Shown: positions 14,410-22,727, numbered from the stretch's first letter. The stretch is DNA of 25,540 nucleotides from JACNFS01 sp964582065 (GCA_964582065.1 CAZOQG010000012.1:1-25540); one strand, 5' to 3'. Notes: generated by a model from the sequence alone, not told the origin. Program-made: numbers and translations.

Positions 14410-14708
14410 TCAAAGTCGGAGTGTAAGAGTCAAATACGAAGATGCAAAGACGCAAGTCAAAGCTGAAAAAGGAATGCGGAGGGTCGGTTCTACAGAGCAA
14501 AGAACAATGTTTCAATTTTCATTTGGCATTTTAACTTTTAACTTTTGACCTTTGGCGTTACGAATTGTGAGTGTCAGGTCCCCTGACCCCACCTGGTGGG
14601 AGAGGGGAAAAGGTGGAACGTCGCGCTGCGTTTGTTTCTTTGACACTATGAATAGCCAATGTTATGATGATATTGAATGGCCCAGCCGGGTATTCGGTTG
14701 GGTAGTAT
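14410..14708. other. Intergenic sequence with AT-rich direct repeats and hairpins
   Basis: No gene is seen. Around 14529-14549 TTTTAACTTTTAACTTTTG repeats an 8-nt unit. Two perfect hairpins stand side by side: GTCAGG TCC CCTGAC (14573-14587) and CCCACC T GGTGGG (14588-14600). Together with the preceding elements this makes roughly 350 bp of repeat-type DNA before the CBS protein gene. Confidence 0.5.
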
Positions 14709-15986
14709 ATGGAAAACATTGATAGTTGGTATTTAATACTTTTTGCGGTTTGTCTGGTGTTGTCAGCTTTCTTCTCCAGCGCCGAGACCGCCTTTATTTC
14801 TTTGCCTAAGCTCAGGGTCAAGCATCTGGTGAGCACCGGCAAAAAGGGAGCTGAGCGACTGGAGAGGATGGTGGAGCAGCCAGGCAGGTTACTGGCAGCT
14901 ATCCTTCTGGGCAACAATCTTGTCAACGTAGCGGCAGCGGCTTTGGGCACGATGATGGCGGTTGCTGCTGTCGGCCCGGCCTGGGGAGCTCTGGTTGCTA
15001 CTATAGGGGTAACCACACTGATTCTGGTCTTTGGTGAAGTCATTCCCAAGACCTTTGCCTTCCAACATGCCGAGCGAATTGCCTTTACATATATTGGGCC
15101 CATTAAGCTAGTAATCTGGATTTTTTATCCCTTTGTATGGGTTTTGAATCATATTGGCTTGAGCTTTACCAGAATGGTGGCTGATACCGAAGAGGACAAA
15201 AAGCTGGTAACTGAGGAGGAGATTCTCACGGCTATTAGTGTGGGCGAAGCTGAAGGTGTGTGGGAAGAGGACGAAGCCGAGATGCTGCAGGCGGCCTTTG
15301 AATTCGCTGACCGGCCAGTGAAGGAGGTAATGCAGCCGCGAACCGAGATTGCCTGGCTGGAGCAGGGAACGAGCCTGGCCGCATTCCTTGATGTTTATCG
15401 CCAGTCTCCCTTCTCTCGGTTTCCCGTTTATAAGGGGACTCCTGACAGTGTGGTCGGGGTTTTATCTATTAAGGATGTACTCATGGCTCAAGCCAACAAT
15501 TCATTGAATGCGGACAGCCCTATTGATGAATTGGTGCGGCCGGTTCACTTCGTGCCTGAATCCAAGCTTCTGGGTGAGCTTCTGGCTGAGATGAGGGATA
15601 GCAATTATCATATTGTAGTAGTTATCGATGAATATGGGGGTGTAGCTGGCATAGCCACTCTGGAGCACCTGACCGCGGAAATCATGGGTAGCATTGGCGA
15701 TGAGCTGGCTAGTAGGGAGGAAGACTTCGTAACCATCGATGCTAACACCTTTGAGGTTGATGGCGGGCTCAGGGTAGAGGAAGCCAATGAGGAACTGGAA
15801 TTGGACCTGCCTTCTGGCGACTATGATACCATAGCTGGCTTTATTCTTAGCCATTTGGGGCGCATTCCAAAACAAGGCGAGCAGTTAAGGTATAAAGATT
15901 TGAAGCTGGCTATACTCGAAATGCGGGGGACGAAGATCGAGAGAATTCTGGTAACCAAGGAAAAGGATGCAGCGCCTGCGCCTTAA
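14709..15986 (+). CDS. CNNM/CorC-type membrane protein with CBS pair
   Basis: A 425-residue protein of the HlyC/CorC/CNNM family, linked to Mg2+ or Co2+ export. The N-terminal DUF21 (CNNM) membrane domain spans about residues 1-155 with segments LILFAVCLVLSAFFSSAETA, GALVATIGVTTLILVFGEVI and LVIWIFYPFVWVL; the SAETA and GEVIPKTFA motifs are conserved. A CBS pair follows (VMQPRTEIAWLEQGTSL; VRPVHFVPESKLLGELLAEM with VVIDEYGGVAGIATLEHL). The CorC_HlyC domain is at the end (about 345-420, DGGLRVEEANEELELDLP and YDTIAGFILSHLGRIPKQGE). No strong Shine-Dalgarno precedes it. It overlaps the next gene by 20 nt, which points to one operon. Confidence 0.93.
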   Translation: MENIDSWYLILFAVCLVLSAFFSSAETAFISLPKLRVKHLVSTGKKGAERLERMVEQPGRLLAAILLGNNLVNVAAAALGTMMAVAAVGPAWGALVATIGVTTLILVFGEVIPKTFAFQHAERIAFTYIGPIKLVIWIFYPFVWVLNHIGLSFTRMVADTEEDKKLVTEEEILTAISVGEAEGVWEEDEAEMLQAAFEFADRPVKEVMQPRTEIAWLEQGTSLAAFLDVYRQSPFSRFPVYKGTPDSVVGVLSIKDVLMAQANNSLNADSPIDELVRPVHFVPESKLLGELLAEMRDSNYHIVVVIDEYGGVAGIATLEHLTAEIMGSIGDELASREEDFVTIDANTFEVDGGLRVEEANEELELDLPSGDYDTIAGFILSHLGRIPKQGEQLRYKDLKLAILEMRGTKIERILVTKEKDAAPAP

Positions 15987-16608
15987 ATTCGGCCGTGGTG
16001 AAGAGCTCAAGTTTCTTTCGCATTTAGATTTGATGAGGCTTTGGGAGAGGGCCTTGCGCCGGGCTGGGTTGCCTCTGGCCTATTCGGAAGGTTTCACTCC
16101 TCATCCGCGGATCGCTCTGGCAGCCCCTCTATCAGTAGGTGTAACTAGCGAAGCTGAGCTAATGGATGTTTTCTTGTCCCGCTGGATGGCGCCGGACTCT
16201 TTTGTCGCTCAGGCAAAGAAGCAGTTACCTCAGGGCCTTGACTTGCCGGAGGCTTGGCCAGTTGGACTGAATATTCCATCACTTCAATCTCAAGTTCGCT
16301 TTGCTGAGTACAAGGTTGAGGTAGACACGGAGAAGGCGCGTCAAGAAGTAGAGTCAGCCGTACGGTCTTTGCTTTCAGCCGAGGAGCTACCGTGGCACCA
16401 TTTCAGAGATACAGGCGCCCGCCATTATGATTTGCGTGCCCTGGTAGATAACCTGTGGCTTATCGACTGCCGTGATTCCCTGTGTGTTCTGGGAATGAGA
16501 TTGCGCTGTGATGCCAGGGGCAGCGGTAGGCCGGAGCAGGTGGCTAAAGCTCTGGGTTTCTCACAGCGTCCAAAATTCATCCACCGCACCAAGCTGATTC
16601 TAAGCTGA
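15967..16608 (+). CDS. DUF2344 (radical-SAM-linked) protein
   Basis: A 213-residue DUF2344 protein. The signature QRLRLKFGRGEELKFLSHLDLMRLWERALRRAGLPLAYSEGF...HPRIALAAPLSVGVTSEAELMD fills the first ~70 residues, and the C-terminus has RHYDLRALVDNL. The family is usually fused to or encoded next to a B12-binding radical SAM protein (TIGR03960 type), often near ribosomal L21/L27 or rng genes. No such partner is adjacent here, so it is either encoded elsewhere or lost. It starts inside the end of the CBS protein gene (AAGGAAAAGG just before the ATG) and is followed after 18 nt by the protease gene. Confidence 0.88.
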   Translation: MQRLRLKFGRGEELKFLSHLDLMRLWERALRRAGLPLAYSEGFTPHPRIALAAPLSVGVTSEAELMDVFLSRWMAPDSFVAQAKKQLPQGLDLPEAWPVGLNIPSLQSQVRFAEYKVEVDTEKARQEVESAVRSLLSAEELPWHHFRDTGARHYDLRALVDNLWLIDCRDSLCVLGMRLRCDARGSGRPEQVAKALGFSQRPKFIHRTKLILS

Positions 16609-16626
16609 ACCAAATTTGGTTGAAAA

Positions 16627-17757
16627 ATGCAGCCGGTTGAGTCTTCTCTCGATATGGAGCGTCAAGGGCTGGCTAAGGAATACGCCAGGCTTACCAGGCG
16701 GTTGTCTTTCGTCGAGCTGGCGGTAGTTGGTGCTTTGCTGCTGATGCTTGTTTTTGGTGGTGTCTCGGCCAAGCTGAGTCACTTCCTGGCTTTTCCTCAA
16801 CCTTGGGCGTCAGCTTTGTATTTTGTTATTCTGGTGATTGGTTTGGGGATAATCACGATGCCGCTGACCTATTACCAGGGCTTCATCCTGCCGCGTCGCT
16901 ACGGTCTATCGAATCAAGGGTTTAGCGCTTGGCTGGCTGATGGACTCAAAGCCGCAGCGCTGGGCATTCTATTGGGTTTGGGAGTAGTCATAGTTGTTTA
17001 CCTGTTATTAGACCGTTTGGCAGATATCTGGTGGCTTTTGTCTGGCATTCTGCTGTTGTTCCTCAGCATGCTTCTGACCTGGTTGACACCCACTTTGCTT
17101 CTACCCCTTTTCTTTAGATTGGAGCCTCTGGATGATGTGGAGCTTAAGCAAAAGCTGACCAATCTGGCGAAACGCGCTCGGACTCAGGTTTGTGGTGTAT
17201 TCACTATGGACTTGAGCAGCAAGGGTACCACAGCTAATGCCATGTTAGCTGGTTTGGGCGATAGCAGACGCATTATCCTCAGCGACACTTTGCTCGAGCA
17301 GTATTCTCCTGAGGAAACAGAGGTAATCCTGGCTCACGAGTTGGGTCATCATCTTCATCGACATATCCCAAAGCTCATTGCCGTTCAAGCTGTTATAGTT
17401 TTGCTTGCCTTGTATTTGGCTGACCTGGTTTTGAAAGCTGGTGTTACCCCTTTAGGTTTCCAGGGGATTGCCGATGTAGCGGCTTTTCCCCTGCTGGTTT
17501 TGTCTTTAGCCGCCTTTAGCCTGGTGATGACACCGCTGGTTAATGCCTACAGTCGTTATTTGGAGACATCGGCTGATGAGACTGCCCTGGAACTGACGGC
17601 TAATCCCCAAGCTTTCGTTGCGGCAATGACCAAGCTCACCAACCAGAATCTAAGTGTGGCTCAGCCTAGCCGCTGGGTGGAGTTGTTACTATATGACCAT
17701 CCTCCATATACCAAGCGAGTGAACTTGGCTGGACGTTATTTTCGGGAAAGTTCTTGA
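16627..17757 (+). CDS. M48 family (Ste24-like) membrane metalloprotease
   Basis: A 376-residue multi-pass zinc protease resembling CAAX prenyl protease Ste24/HtpX. The zinc motif HELGH (237-241) gives His237, Glu238 and His241; the third ligand is Glu313 in YLETSADETALEL. Hydrophobic segments lie around 31-48, 64-80, 110-127, 136-165, 253-270 and 286-304. PLTYYQGFILPRRYGLS (79-95) is typical of the Ste24 N-terminal domain. Bacterial members act in membrane protein quality control. The ATG at 16627 has no Shine-Dalgarno; the ATG at 16654 is an alternative. Its stop codon overlaps the Shine-Dalgarno of the next gene. Confidence 0.9.
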   Translation: MQPVESSLDMERQGLAKEYARLTRRLSFVELAVVGALLLMLVFGGVSAKLSHFLAFPQPWASALYFVILVIGLGIITMPLTYYQGFILPRRYGLSNQGFSAWLADGLKAAALGILLGLGVVIVVYLLLDRLADIWWLLSGILLLFLSMLLTWLTPTLLLPLFFRLEPLDDVELKQKLTNLAKRARTQVCGVFTMDLSSKGTTANAMLAGLGDSRRIILSDTLLEQYSPEETEVILAHELGHHLHRHIPKLIAVQAVIVLLALYLADLVLKAGVTPLGFQGIADVAAFPLLVLSLAAFSLVMTPLVNAYSRYLETSADETALELTANPQAFVAAMTKLTNQNLSVAQPSRWVELLLYDHPPYTKRVNLAGRYFRESS

Positions 17758-17768
17758 GGAGGTGAGCG

Positions 17769-18380
17769 ATTAGGCTTGTTTTAGTTCGGCATGGTGAAAC
17801 CGTTTGGAATCAGCAACGGCGGATTCAAGGCGGTGGCAGTGACATTGAGTTAAGCGAAGTGGGGAGAACGCAGGCGGAAAGCCTCGGGCTATGGTTGAGA
17901 GAAATGGAGGTCAGCGCCATTTATTCCAGCCCGTTAAAGCGCGCTTTGGATACAGCCCAGGCTGTTGCTAGCCACCATAACTTGGCAGTGCAGGTTGAGC
18001 CTGATTTGAGGGAGATTGAAGCTGGTGAACTCGAAGGCGTGGCCATCACTGAGCTCGGTGCCAGTTTGAGCCAGTTTTTGCTGCGCTGGCGAGAGGGACA
18101 AGGCTCGGAGAAAATGCCGGGTGGGGAGAGTGTAGTTGATGTGGCAAACAGGGCCTGGCCAGCCATTGAGCGCATAATTGACAAGCATAAAGAGGGAACA
18201 GTAGTAGTGGCCAGCCATTACTTTGTTACTGTCATCATTATTTGCAAAGCTCTGGGATTGCCGCTCAACCACATAGAGCGAATCAGAGTGCAGAATGCCA
18301 GCGTGAGCATACTCGATTTTGGAGATAATGGTGCTTGCCTGGTGTCCCTTGGCGATACCTGTCATCTACGAGGAGGCTGA
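17769..18380 (+). CDS. Histidine phosphatase, probable ATT start
   Basis: A 203-residue histidine-phosphatase-fold protein (phosphoglycerate mutase/CobC/PhoE group). The catalytic RHGE (residues 7-10) is followed by NQQRRIQGGGSDIELSEVGRTQA. Further active-site parts are SSPLKRALDTAQ, the acidic EIEAGELEG, and the second catalytic His in ASHYFVTV. The frame has no ATG, GTG or TTG before the RHG motif: an in-frame TGA (17763-17765) is followed by GCG and then ATT (17769). That ATT lies at the right distance from GAGGAGGTGA (17756-17765). The GTG at 17859 would delete the catalytic motif. Substrate could be alpha-ribazole phosphate or a small phosphoester; this cannot be settled. Confidence 0.85.
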   Translation: MRLVLVRHGETVWNQQRRIQGGGSDIELSEVGRTQAESLGLWLREMEVSAIYSSPLKRALDTAQAVASHHNLAVQVEPDLREIEAGELEGVAITELGASLSQFLLRWREGQGSEKMPGGESVVDVANRAWPAIERIIDKHKEGTVVVASHYFVTVIIICKALGLPLNHIERIRVQNASVSILDFGDNGACLVSLGDTCHLRGG

Positions 18381-18382
18381 AC

Positions 18383-19813
18383 TTGGCTAAGAAAGAGAAG
18401 ACTGTGGGACAGAGAGTCATTGGCTTTGTTCGGGAGCACAGTCTTGTTTCGGCGGGCGAAAGGCTGGTGGTGGCCGTGTCGGGGGGTGCCGACTCGGTGT
18501 GTTTGCTTCATATTCTGGCGCAGTGGCAAAGAGAGTTGGGTGCGGAACTGCACATAGCTCATCTTGATCACGGACTCCGTGGCGCCGAGTCCGACTCCGA
18601 CGCCAGGTATGTTTCTGATTTGGCTTATCATCTGGATATTCCGGCAACAGTTGAGCGGCAGGATGTGGCGGCCTATCGCAATCAAGAAGGCTGCTCTCTT
18701 GAGGAAGCTGCTCGAGAGGTGCGCTACGGCTTTTTGGCTAGGGTGGCGGGGGCAGTAGGTGCCTCCAAGGTGGTGGTGGGGCATACCCGTGATGACCACA
18801 TCGAAACTATCCTGATGCACTTGCTGCGGGGGACAGGCATGACGGGATTACGTGGTCTGCAGCCTCGGTCGCTGCTGCAACATGGAGAAGACAGGGGACG
18901 AATTGAGGTAGTGCGGCCGTTGCTGGAAGTCACCCGGCGGGAGACATTGGACTACTGCCAGCGATATCACCTGGAGCCGCGGAGCGATTCCTCCAATACA
19001 TCGCCTGCTTTTCTTCGAAACCGTATTCGCCTTGAGCTTCTGCCCGTACTCAAAAGCTACAACCCTAGTATTGACAGAGCTTTGCTGAGGCTAGCTGCTA
19101 TTGCTGGTGACGATGTTTCTTTTATCGAGGAGCAGGCCTCGCGGCTGTGGAATGAGGTAGCTAAAGAGGAAGGCGGCGCAATTTGCCTGGACGTGGGCAA
19201 GATTGCTGGCCTGCCGCGAGCCATGCAAAGGCAGATGTTTCGACTGTCAGTGGCGCAGCTTCGAGGCAGTCTCAAAGATGTTGAAGCTGACCATGTTGAG
19301 GCAATGGTGGATTTCTTGTCGAGACCAGCCGGGAAGAGATTGTGCCTGCCACAGGGCTTGACACTGTCTGCAGACTATGGTCGTCTGGTTTTGACTTCAG
19401 GTCCTGCTTCTTTATGCCCGCTGCCTCCCCTTGCAAGTGTATCCAGCATCAACGTTCCTGGGGAAACGGTCTTGCCGGGCTGGCGAATCAAGGCTGATAT
19501 AGTCCAGGGGCCGGTTGACAGTGCTGACAATGGTCTTCTCGCCAGCTTTGATTTGGATAAGGCCGGCAAAGAATTAACGGTGCGACCGCGCAGACCAGGC
19601 GACCGCTTTCAGCCGTTGGGCATGAACCAAACCAAGAAGCTTCAGGACTTTATGGTCGATGCCAGGATTCCGCGGTCTTGGCGAGGCCGAGTTCCACTTG
19701 TTTGTTCGCCTGGAGAAATCTTGTGGGTGGTTGGCTGGAGAATCGATGATAGTGTTAAGGTTACCGAAACCACCCGGAAAATCCTGCGTCTGGAGTTTGA
19801 GAGGTTAAGTTGA
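18383..19813 (+). CDS. tilS: tRNA(Ile)-lysidine synthetase
   Basis: TilS puts lysine on C34 of tRNA-Ile(CAU) so that it reads AUA; the gene is essential in most bacteria. The 476-residue protein has the PP-loop SGGADS (33-38), AHLDHGLRGAESDSDA, and VGHTRDDHIETILMHLLRGTGMTGL. Its C-terminal TilS domain is complete (LTVRPRRPGDRFQPLGM..KKLQDFMVDARIPRSWR and the closing VVGWRIDDSVKVT). The start is taken as TTG at 18383, 6 nt after AGGAGG. An upstream TTG at 18335 lies inside the phosphatase gene and lacks such a site. It is 2 nt from the phosphatase stop, and its own stop overlaps the next start (TGATG). Confidence 0.95.
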   Translation: MAKKEKTVGQRVIGFVREHSLVSAGERLVVAVSGGADSVCLLHILAQWQRELGAELHIAHLDHGLRGAESDSDARYVSDLAYHLDIPATVERQDVAAYRNQEGCSLEEAAREVRYGFLARVAGAVGASKVVVGHTRDDHIETILMHLLRGTGMTGLRGLQPRSLLQHGEDRGRIEVVRPLLEVTRRETLDYCQRYHLEPRSDSSNTSPAFLRNRIRLELLPVLKSYNPSIDRALLRLAAIAGDDVSFIEEQASRLWNEVAKEEGGAICLDVGKIAGLPRAMQRQMFRLSVAQLRGSLKDVEADHVEAMVDFLSRPAGKRLCLPQGLTLSADYGRLVLTSGPASLCPLPPLASVSSINVPGETVLPGWRIKADIVQGPVDSADNGLLASFDLDKAGKELTVRPRRPGDRFQPLGMNQTKKLQDFMVDARIPRSWRGRVPLVCSPGEILWVVGWRIDDSVKVTETTRKILRLEFERLS

Positions 19814-20067
19814 TGGAGGTAAGTTCAGAGTTGCGTCTGCGGCGGCTCAGGGTGGATGAAGCCTTGCCAAAGCTTGACCACTACCTTAACGCTGCTTTCA
19901 TGGACGGCTTGCCCTTTGTGAGCATCGTCCATGGGAAGGGGACAGGAGTGCTGCGTCAGGTAGTGCATGAGGCGCTGGCAGAACATCCTCTGGTCAAGTC
20001 CTTCCGCCCCGGTGGTTATGGCGAGGGAGACGCCGGGGTTACAATAGTTGAACTGGCAAATCATTAG
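19813..20067 (+). CDS. Stand-alone Smr domain protein
   Basis: An 84-residue protein consisting only of an Smr (small MutS-related) domain, the nuclease or nicking module usually found at the C-terminus of MutS2. The core IVHGKGTGVLRQVVHEAL (about 37-54) is the HGxGxGxLR motif, and the end FRPGGYGEGDAGVTIVEL is standard. The N-terminal LDLHG/LDxRG element is replaced by LRLRRLRVDEAL, so the usual Asp/Gly there are changed. The MutS2 ATPase part is absent. ATG at 19813 overlaps the tilS stop, so it is translationally coupled. Confidence 0.88.
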   Translation: MEVSSELRLRRLRVDEALPKLDHYLNAAFMDGLPFVSIVHGKGTGVLRQVVHEALAEHPLVKSFRPGGYGEGDAGVTIVELANH

Positions 20068-20119
20068 ATGACGGTGTTGCTACAAGAAGCTATCCCCAGA
20101 AGCGACTGAAAGGAGGCAA

Positions 20120-20794
20120 ATGATGAGCAAAATAGGTGAACGGCGTCAGCGGCTGCCCTTACGTTTTCCCTTTGAAAAGGCGGTGGAGAACTTTCGTTCC
20201 AAAGCCTTAAGTCACGATGACTACGACCCAGCCACCACGTTTGTCTGGGGTCAGATGATGGCCGTGGCCGTATTACGACTTTTGGAGGCGGTTGAGGAGC
20301 GCTTTGGTGCCGAGGGGCAGGAGCTGTGCAGGGGTGCAATAAACGAAGTAGGAAGGGATGTTTTTCTTCAGATGGCTTCGGGGGTTGAAGTCCCCCCTGA
20401 CGTCGGCAACATCGAGATGGCTTCGTTGATAGGCAGTTGGATTAATGAAGTCATTTATGCTTCCATAGAAGAAGCTTTTGTTAAAAGCGAGGACGAGGCA
20501 GGCTTTCATATTCTTTATTGCCCGCATCAGGACATCTATCGTCCCTTCGACTGTAGAGTGCAGCGATATTTCGTCGAGGGAGTTCAACAGGCTGCGCGGG
20601 AGCTATGGGGCGACAGAGCCGACTTCGATGCCTTCTTCCGCTATAGCATTCCCCAAGGTTATGATACCTGTCTTTTTGAAATGAAGCCGAGGGAAGAGGG
20701 GGAAGACCGCTGGCGGCAATATTCTGAGGAGCTTCAGCGACGTGCTTTGGAACGTATAAAACAGAAGAGCGGCGACAAGGGTGAGCAGAAGTAA
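20120..20794 (+). CDS. Uncharacterised soluble protein (possibly ATC hydrolase-like)
   Basis: A 224-residue soluble protein with a strong AAAGGAGG before the ATG. The N-terminal two-thirds is helical (FVWGQMMAVAVLRLLEAVEERFGAEGQ; GRDVFLQMASG). A later segment ILYCPHQDIYRPFDCRVQRYFVEGVQQAARELWGD, followed by IPQGYDTCLFEMKP, has Cys, Asp and Gly spacing reminiscent of L-2-amino-thiazoline-4-carboxylate hydrolase-like proteins. The resemblance is weak and is offered only as a hypothesis. The C-terminal tail is charged (EELQRRALERIKQKSGDKGEQK). It is the last gene of the tilS operon, 52 nt after the Smr gene. Confidence 0.7.
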   Translation: MMSKIGERRQRLPLRFPFEKAVENFRSKALSHDDYDPATTFVWGQMMAVAVLRLLEAVEERFGAEGQELCRGAINEVGRDVFLQMASGVEVPPDVGNIEMASLIGSWINEVIYASIEEAFVKSEDEAGFHILYCPHQDIYRPFDCRVQRYFVEGVQQAARELWGDRADFDAFFRYSIPQGYDTCLFEMKPREEGEDRWRQYSEELQRRALERIKQKSGDKGEQK

Positions 20795-21095
20795 AGCTTG
20801 GCTGAGCAACTTCCCGGGATTGCCTGGTTTTCAAGCCTTTGCCGGGCCTTTACTTGTCAGCCCACTACCTCATAGCAGGCCCTATAACCGGCCTCGAAGC
20901 AACGAAGCAGAGCAAATTGTGGGTGAATCCGCCTTTGTAAAGTTGGGTGGTTTCATGCTACGGTACAGTGAACCCAAGCCAATTCAATCATGGGGATGTA
21001 TAGCCGAACTAGTGAGGATATACCAAAGGGAAACGCCGTAGTCTCAAAGTCGAGCTAGAAGTCAGTTTTCGGTTGACAGTGAAGGAGGAGATGAA
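20795..21095. other. Gene-free spacer before the PAP2 gene
   Basis: About 300 bp. An 86-codon frame crosses it (20781-21041), but its first half is proline-rich low-quality sequence and it overlaps the preceding gene; its second half (EQIVGESAFVKLGG onward) has a more natural composition but no recognised family. No terminator or promoter is clear, although TTGACA occurs at 21073-21078 close to the PAP2 Shine-Dalgarno. Confidence 0.4.
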
Positions 21096-21995
21096 ATGGA
21101 AGCTCTCTTACAATGGGGCCTTGACCTGATTCTCGCCATCCAGCAAATCCATGGACCGGTGTTGGACGGTATCTTCCGTGCTATCACCTTCATGGGAGAG
21201 GAAGAGTTCTATCTTATTCTCTTGCCTTTGCTCCTCTGGTGCGTGGACTTCGGATTGGGGGCACGCCTGGGCGCCCTCTTTCTGCTCTCCAGCTGTCTCA
21301 ACTTTGGCCTAAAGGACCTGCTCCAGCAGCCGCGCCCCTTTGATCTCGATCCGAGCGTAAAGCTCTCCAGTGCCGAAGGCTACGGGTTGCCCAGTGGTCA
21401 TTCCCAGGCGGCCGTTGTCGTATGGGGTAGTATTGCTGCCTGGGCACGCCGGAAATGGTTCTGGGCAGTGGCCATCGGGCTCACGGTGCTGATTGGCTTC
21501 TCGCGTGTATACCTGGGCGTGCACTTTCCTACAGATGTGTTTGCCGGCTGGGCAATAGGCGCCGTATTGCTGGTTGTCTGCCTGGCTGTGCAAGCGAGGG
21601 TCGAGAAGTGGTTGGCAGGACTGAACCTGGGCGCGCAGATTACACTTGCGCTCGCCATTCCTCTCATCTTGCTCCTGGTCTATCCCACCAAGGACAGTGT
21701 GACGACACTGGCGCCGTTATGCGGGCTTGGGTTGGGGTTGGCATTGATGCACCGGTATATTTCCTTCAGCGCCCGTGGACCGTGGTGGCAGCGCGTCCTG
21801 CGCTTCCTCGTCGGCGGCATAGTGATGGCGGTGCTGTACCTGGGGCTCAAGATGGTGTTTCCTGGCGAGGAATCGGCACTCTACCTGGGCTTCCGCTTCC
21901 TGCGCTACTGGCTCATAGGGGTGTGGATTACCCTGGGCGCGCCATGGCTATTTCGGCTGCTGCGGTTAACAACGGAAGCCGAGAGGCTCGCTTGA
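21096..21995 (+). CDS. PAP2 superfamily membrane phosphatase
   Basis: A 299-residue integral membrane phosphatase. The three PAP2 signature parts are present: KDLLQQPRP (Lys73, Arg80, Pro81), PSGH (99-102, His102 the general acid) and SRVYLGVHFPTDV (Ser136, Arg137, His143 nucleophile, Asp147). Six or more hydrophobic segments follow the family layout, and about 100 extra C-terminal residues form additional helices. Likely substrates are undecaprenyl pyrophosphate or phosphatidate. GGAGGAGATGAA precedes the ATG. By eye the gene is more GC-rich than the operon before it (many GGC, CTG, GCG codons), which may indicate transfer. Confidence 0.9.
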   Translation: MEALLQWGLDLILAIQQIHGPVLDGIFRAITFMGEEEFYLILLPLLLWCVDFGLGARLGALFLLSSCLNFGLKDLLQQPRPFDLDPSVKLSSAEGYGLPSGHSQAAVVVWGSIAAWARRKWFWAVAIGLTVLIGFSRVYLGVHFPTDVFAGWAIGAVLLVVCLAVQARVEKWLAGLNLGAQITLALAIPLILLLVYPTKDSVTTLAPLCGLGLGLALMHRYISFSARGPWWQRVLRFLVGGIVMAVLYLGLKMVFPGEESALYLGFRFLRYWLIGVWITLGAPWLFRLLRLTTEAERLA

Positions 21996-22418
21996 TCTTA
22001 TTCTGCCTTGGAGTTCAGGATTACCTCTCCTGTCCCTGCTGACCGGAGCGGCAGCCCATTTCTCGGCAGCGGTGAAATAGATTTGAAGCGAAGAACTGAA
22101 AGAAGCCGCAGGTGAACCCACGCCCGGGAGGCTGAATTCTCTGGCTTGCATCCTCCCAGAGTCTCAGCTACAGTTTTTTCTGGCTCCATAGTATCCACCC
22201 ATGGGGTTGACCCGCCCCAAATAATTGTACCTCTTGTTAAGTTAGAGTTGCTGGCGTCAGAGCTGGGAACTAGGATTAATGGTGATAGTGCCAGTACCAG
22301 GTAGTCTTGCAACCCTCGAGTTCCAACAAAGGAAGGAACGCATATCAGGGCAATTTCAACGACTCTCGAGGCACCAAGAGCTACTGTGTGACACGAGCCT
22401 CCATATGAAAGCTAATAA
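21996..22418. other. Gene-free stretch holding a diverged repeat
   Basis: No gene is supported. A 104-codon minus frame (21998-22312) exists, but it runs through a repeat with relatives at 24570 and 24749, so it is better read as decayed DNA. The repeat occupies 22143-22284. Confidence 0.5.
22143..22284. repeat. Diverged repeat, copy A
   Basis: Its left part (22143-22197) matches 24749-24803 at 42 of 55 positions. Its right part, from 22207 (first 44 nt), matches 24570-24613 at 36 of 44 positions without gaps. In copy A the parts are adjacent; near 24.6-24.8 kb they occur in the opposite order about 100 bp apart, as expected if tandem copies were partly deleted. The minus strand ends in CCTAGTTCCCAGCTCT, which resembles a tRNA 3' end. 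Confidence 0.6.
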
Positions 22419-22451
22419 AAGGCTAGGTATCTTTTGCAAGTACCTAGCCTT
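22419..22451 (-). terminator. Rho-independent terminator of the DUF5679 gene
   Basis: A perfect 11-bp stem, AAGGCTAGGTA / TACCTAGCCTT, has an 11-nt loop and runs into TTTTATT on the minus strand. It lies about 35 nt after the stop of the mini-protein gene at 22488-22628. Confidence 0.7.
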
Positions 22452-22466
22452 CAATAGTCCTGATAC

Positions 22467-22498
22467 CTACCCTAACTCTTACCTACCCTAACTCTTAC
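22467..22498. repeat. 16-bp tandem duplication at a gene end
   Basis: CTACCCTAACTCTTAC occurs twice without a gap (22467-22482 and 22483-22498). The second copy contains the stop codon and last codons of the DUF5679 protein, so the 3' end of that gene has been duplicated downstream of itself. Confidence 0.8.
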
Positions 22499-22628
22499 CT
22501 ATCCTGAACATCTTAGTTCCACATGTCGGACATACACCCTGGGTCGCCGGCTTGCCGTTCTTCATGGTTACGGACTTGGCGTCCTTCATTTCCTTCTTGG
22601 CGCGGCACTTCATACAATATGCTTGCAT
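22488..22628 (-). CDS. DUF5679 zinc-ribbon mini-protein
   Basis: A 46-residue protein starting MQAYCMKCRAKKEMKDAKSV, followed by TMKNGKPATQGVCPTCGTKM and FRIGKS. Two C-x2-C knuckles (Cys5/Cys8 and Cys33/Cys36) should bind one zinc. The sequence fits the DUF5679 family, very short proteins known from Chloroflexota and other bacteria with no assigned function; nucleic-acid binding is a guess from the basic ribbon. GAGGAG lies about 9 nt before the ATG. A promoter (22662-22691) and a terminator (22419-22451) frame it as a monocistronic unit. Confidence 0.88.
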   Translation of the reverse strand: MQAYCMKCRAKKEMKDAKSVTMKNGKPATQGVCPTCGTKMFRIGKS

Positions 22629-22661
22629 CTGTTCAATCTCCTCTTTTTACTAGTAAACGTA

Positions 22662-22691
22662 ACGATAGACTATTTGTTACTGCAATGTCAA
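22662..22691 (-). promoter_or_regulatory. Promoter of the DUF5679 gene
   Basis: Minus-strand TTGACA (22686-22691), an 18-nt spacer and TATCGT (22662-22667, 4 of 6) precede the mini-protein ATG by 33 nt. Confidence 0.4.
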
Positions 22692-22727
22692 CAACCCTGA
22701 ACTTGTTTGCAGGCAACAAAAGCCCGT

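Noticed and set aside
20781..21041. 86-codon plus-strand ORF
   Set aside because: Overlaps the end of the preceding gene, has a proline-rich low-complexity first half and no recognised domain.
21455..22042. 195-codon plus-strand ORF
   Set aside because: A long shadow frame inside the GC-rich PAP2 gene; the PAP2 frame carries all catalytic motifs.
22143..22498. CRISPR array
   Set aside because: The repeats here are either two tandem 16-mers or diverged long repeats; there are no regular spacers and no cas genes.
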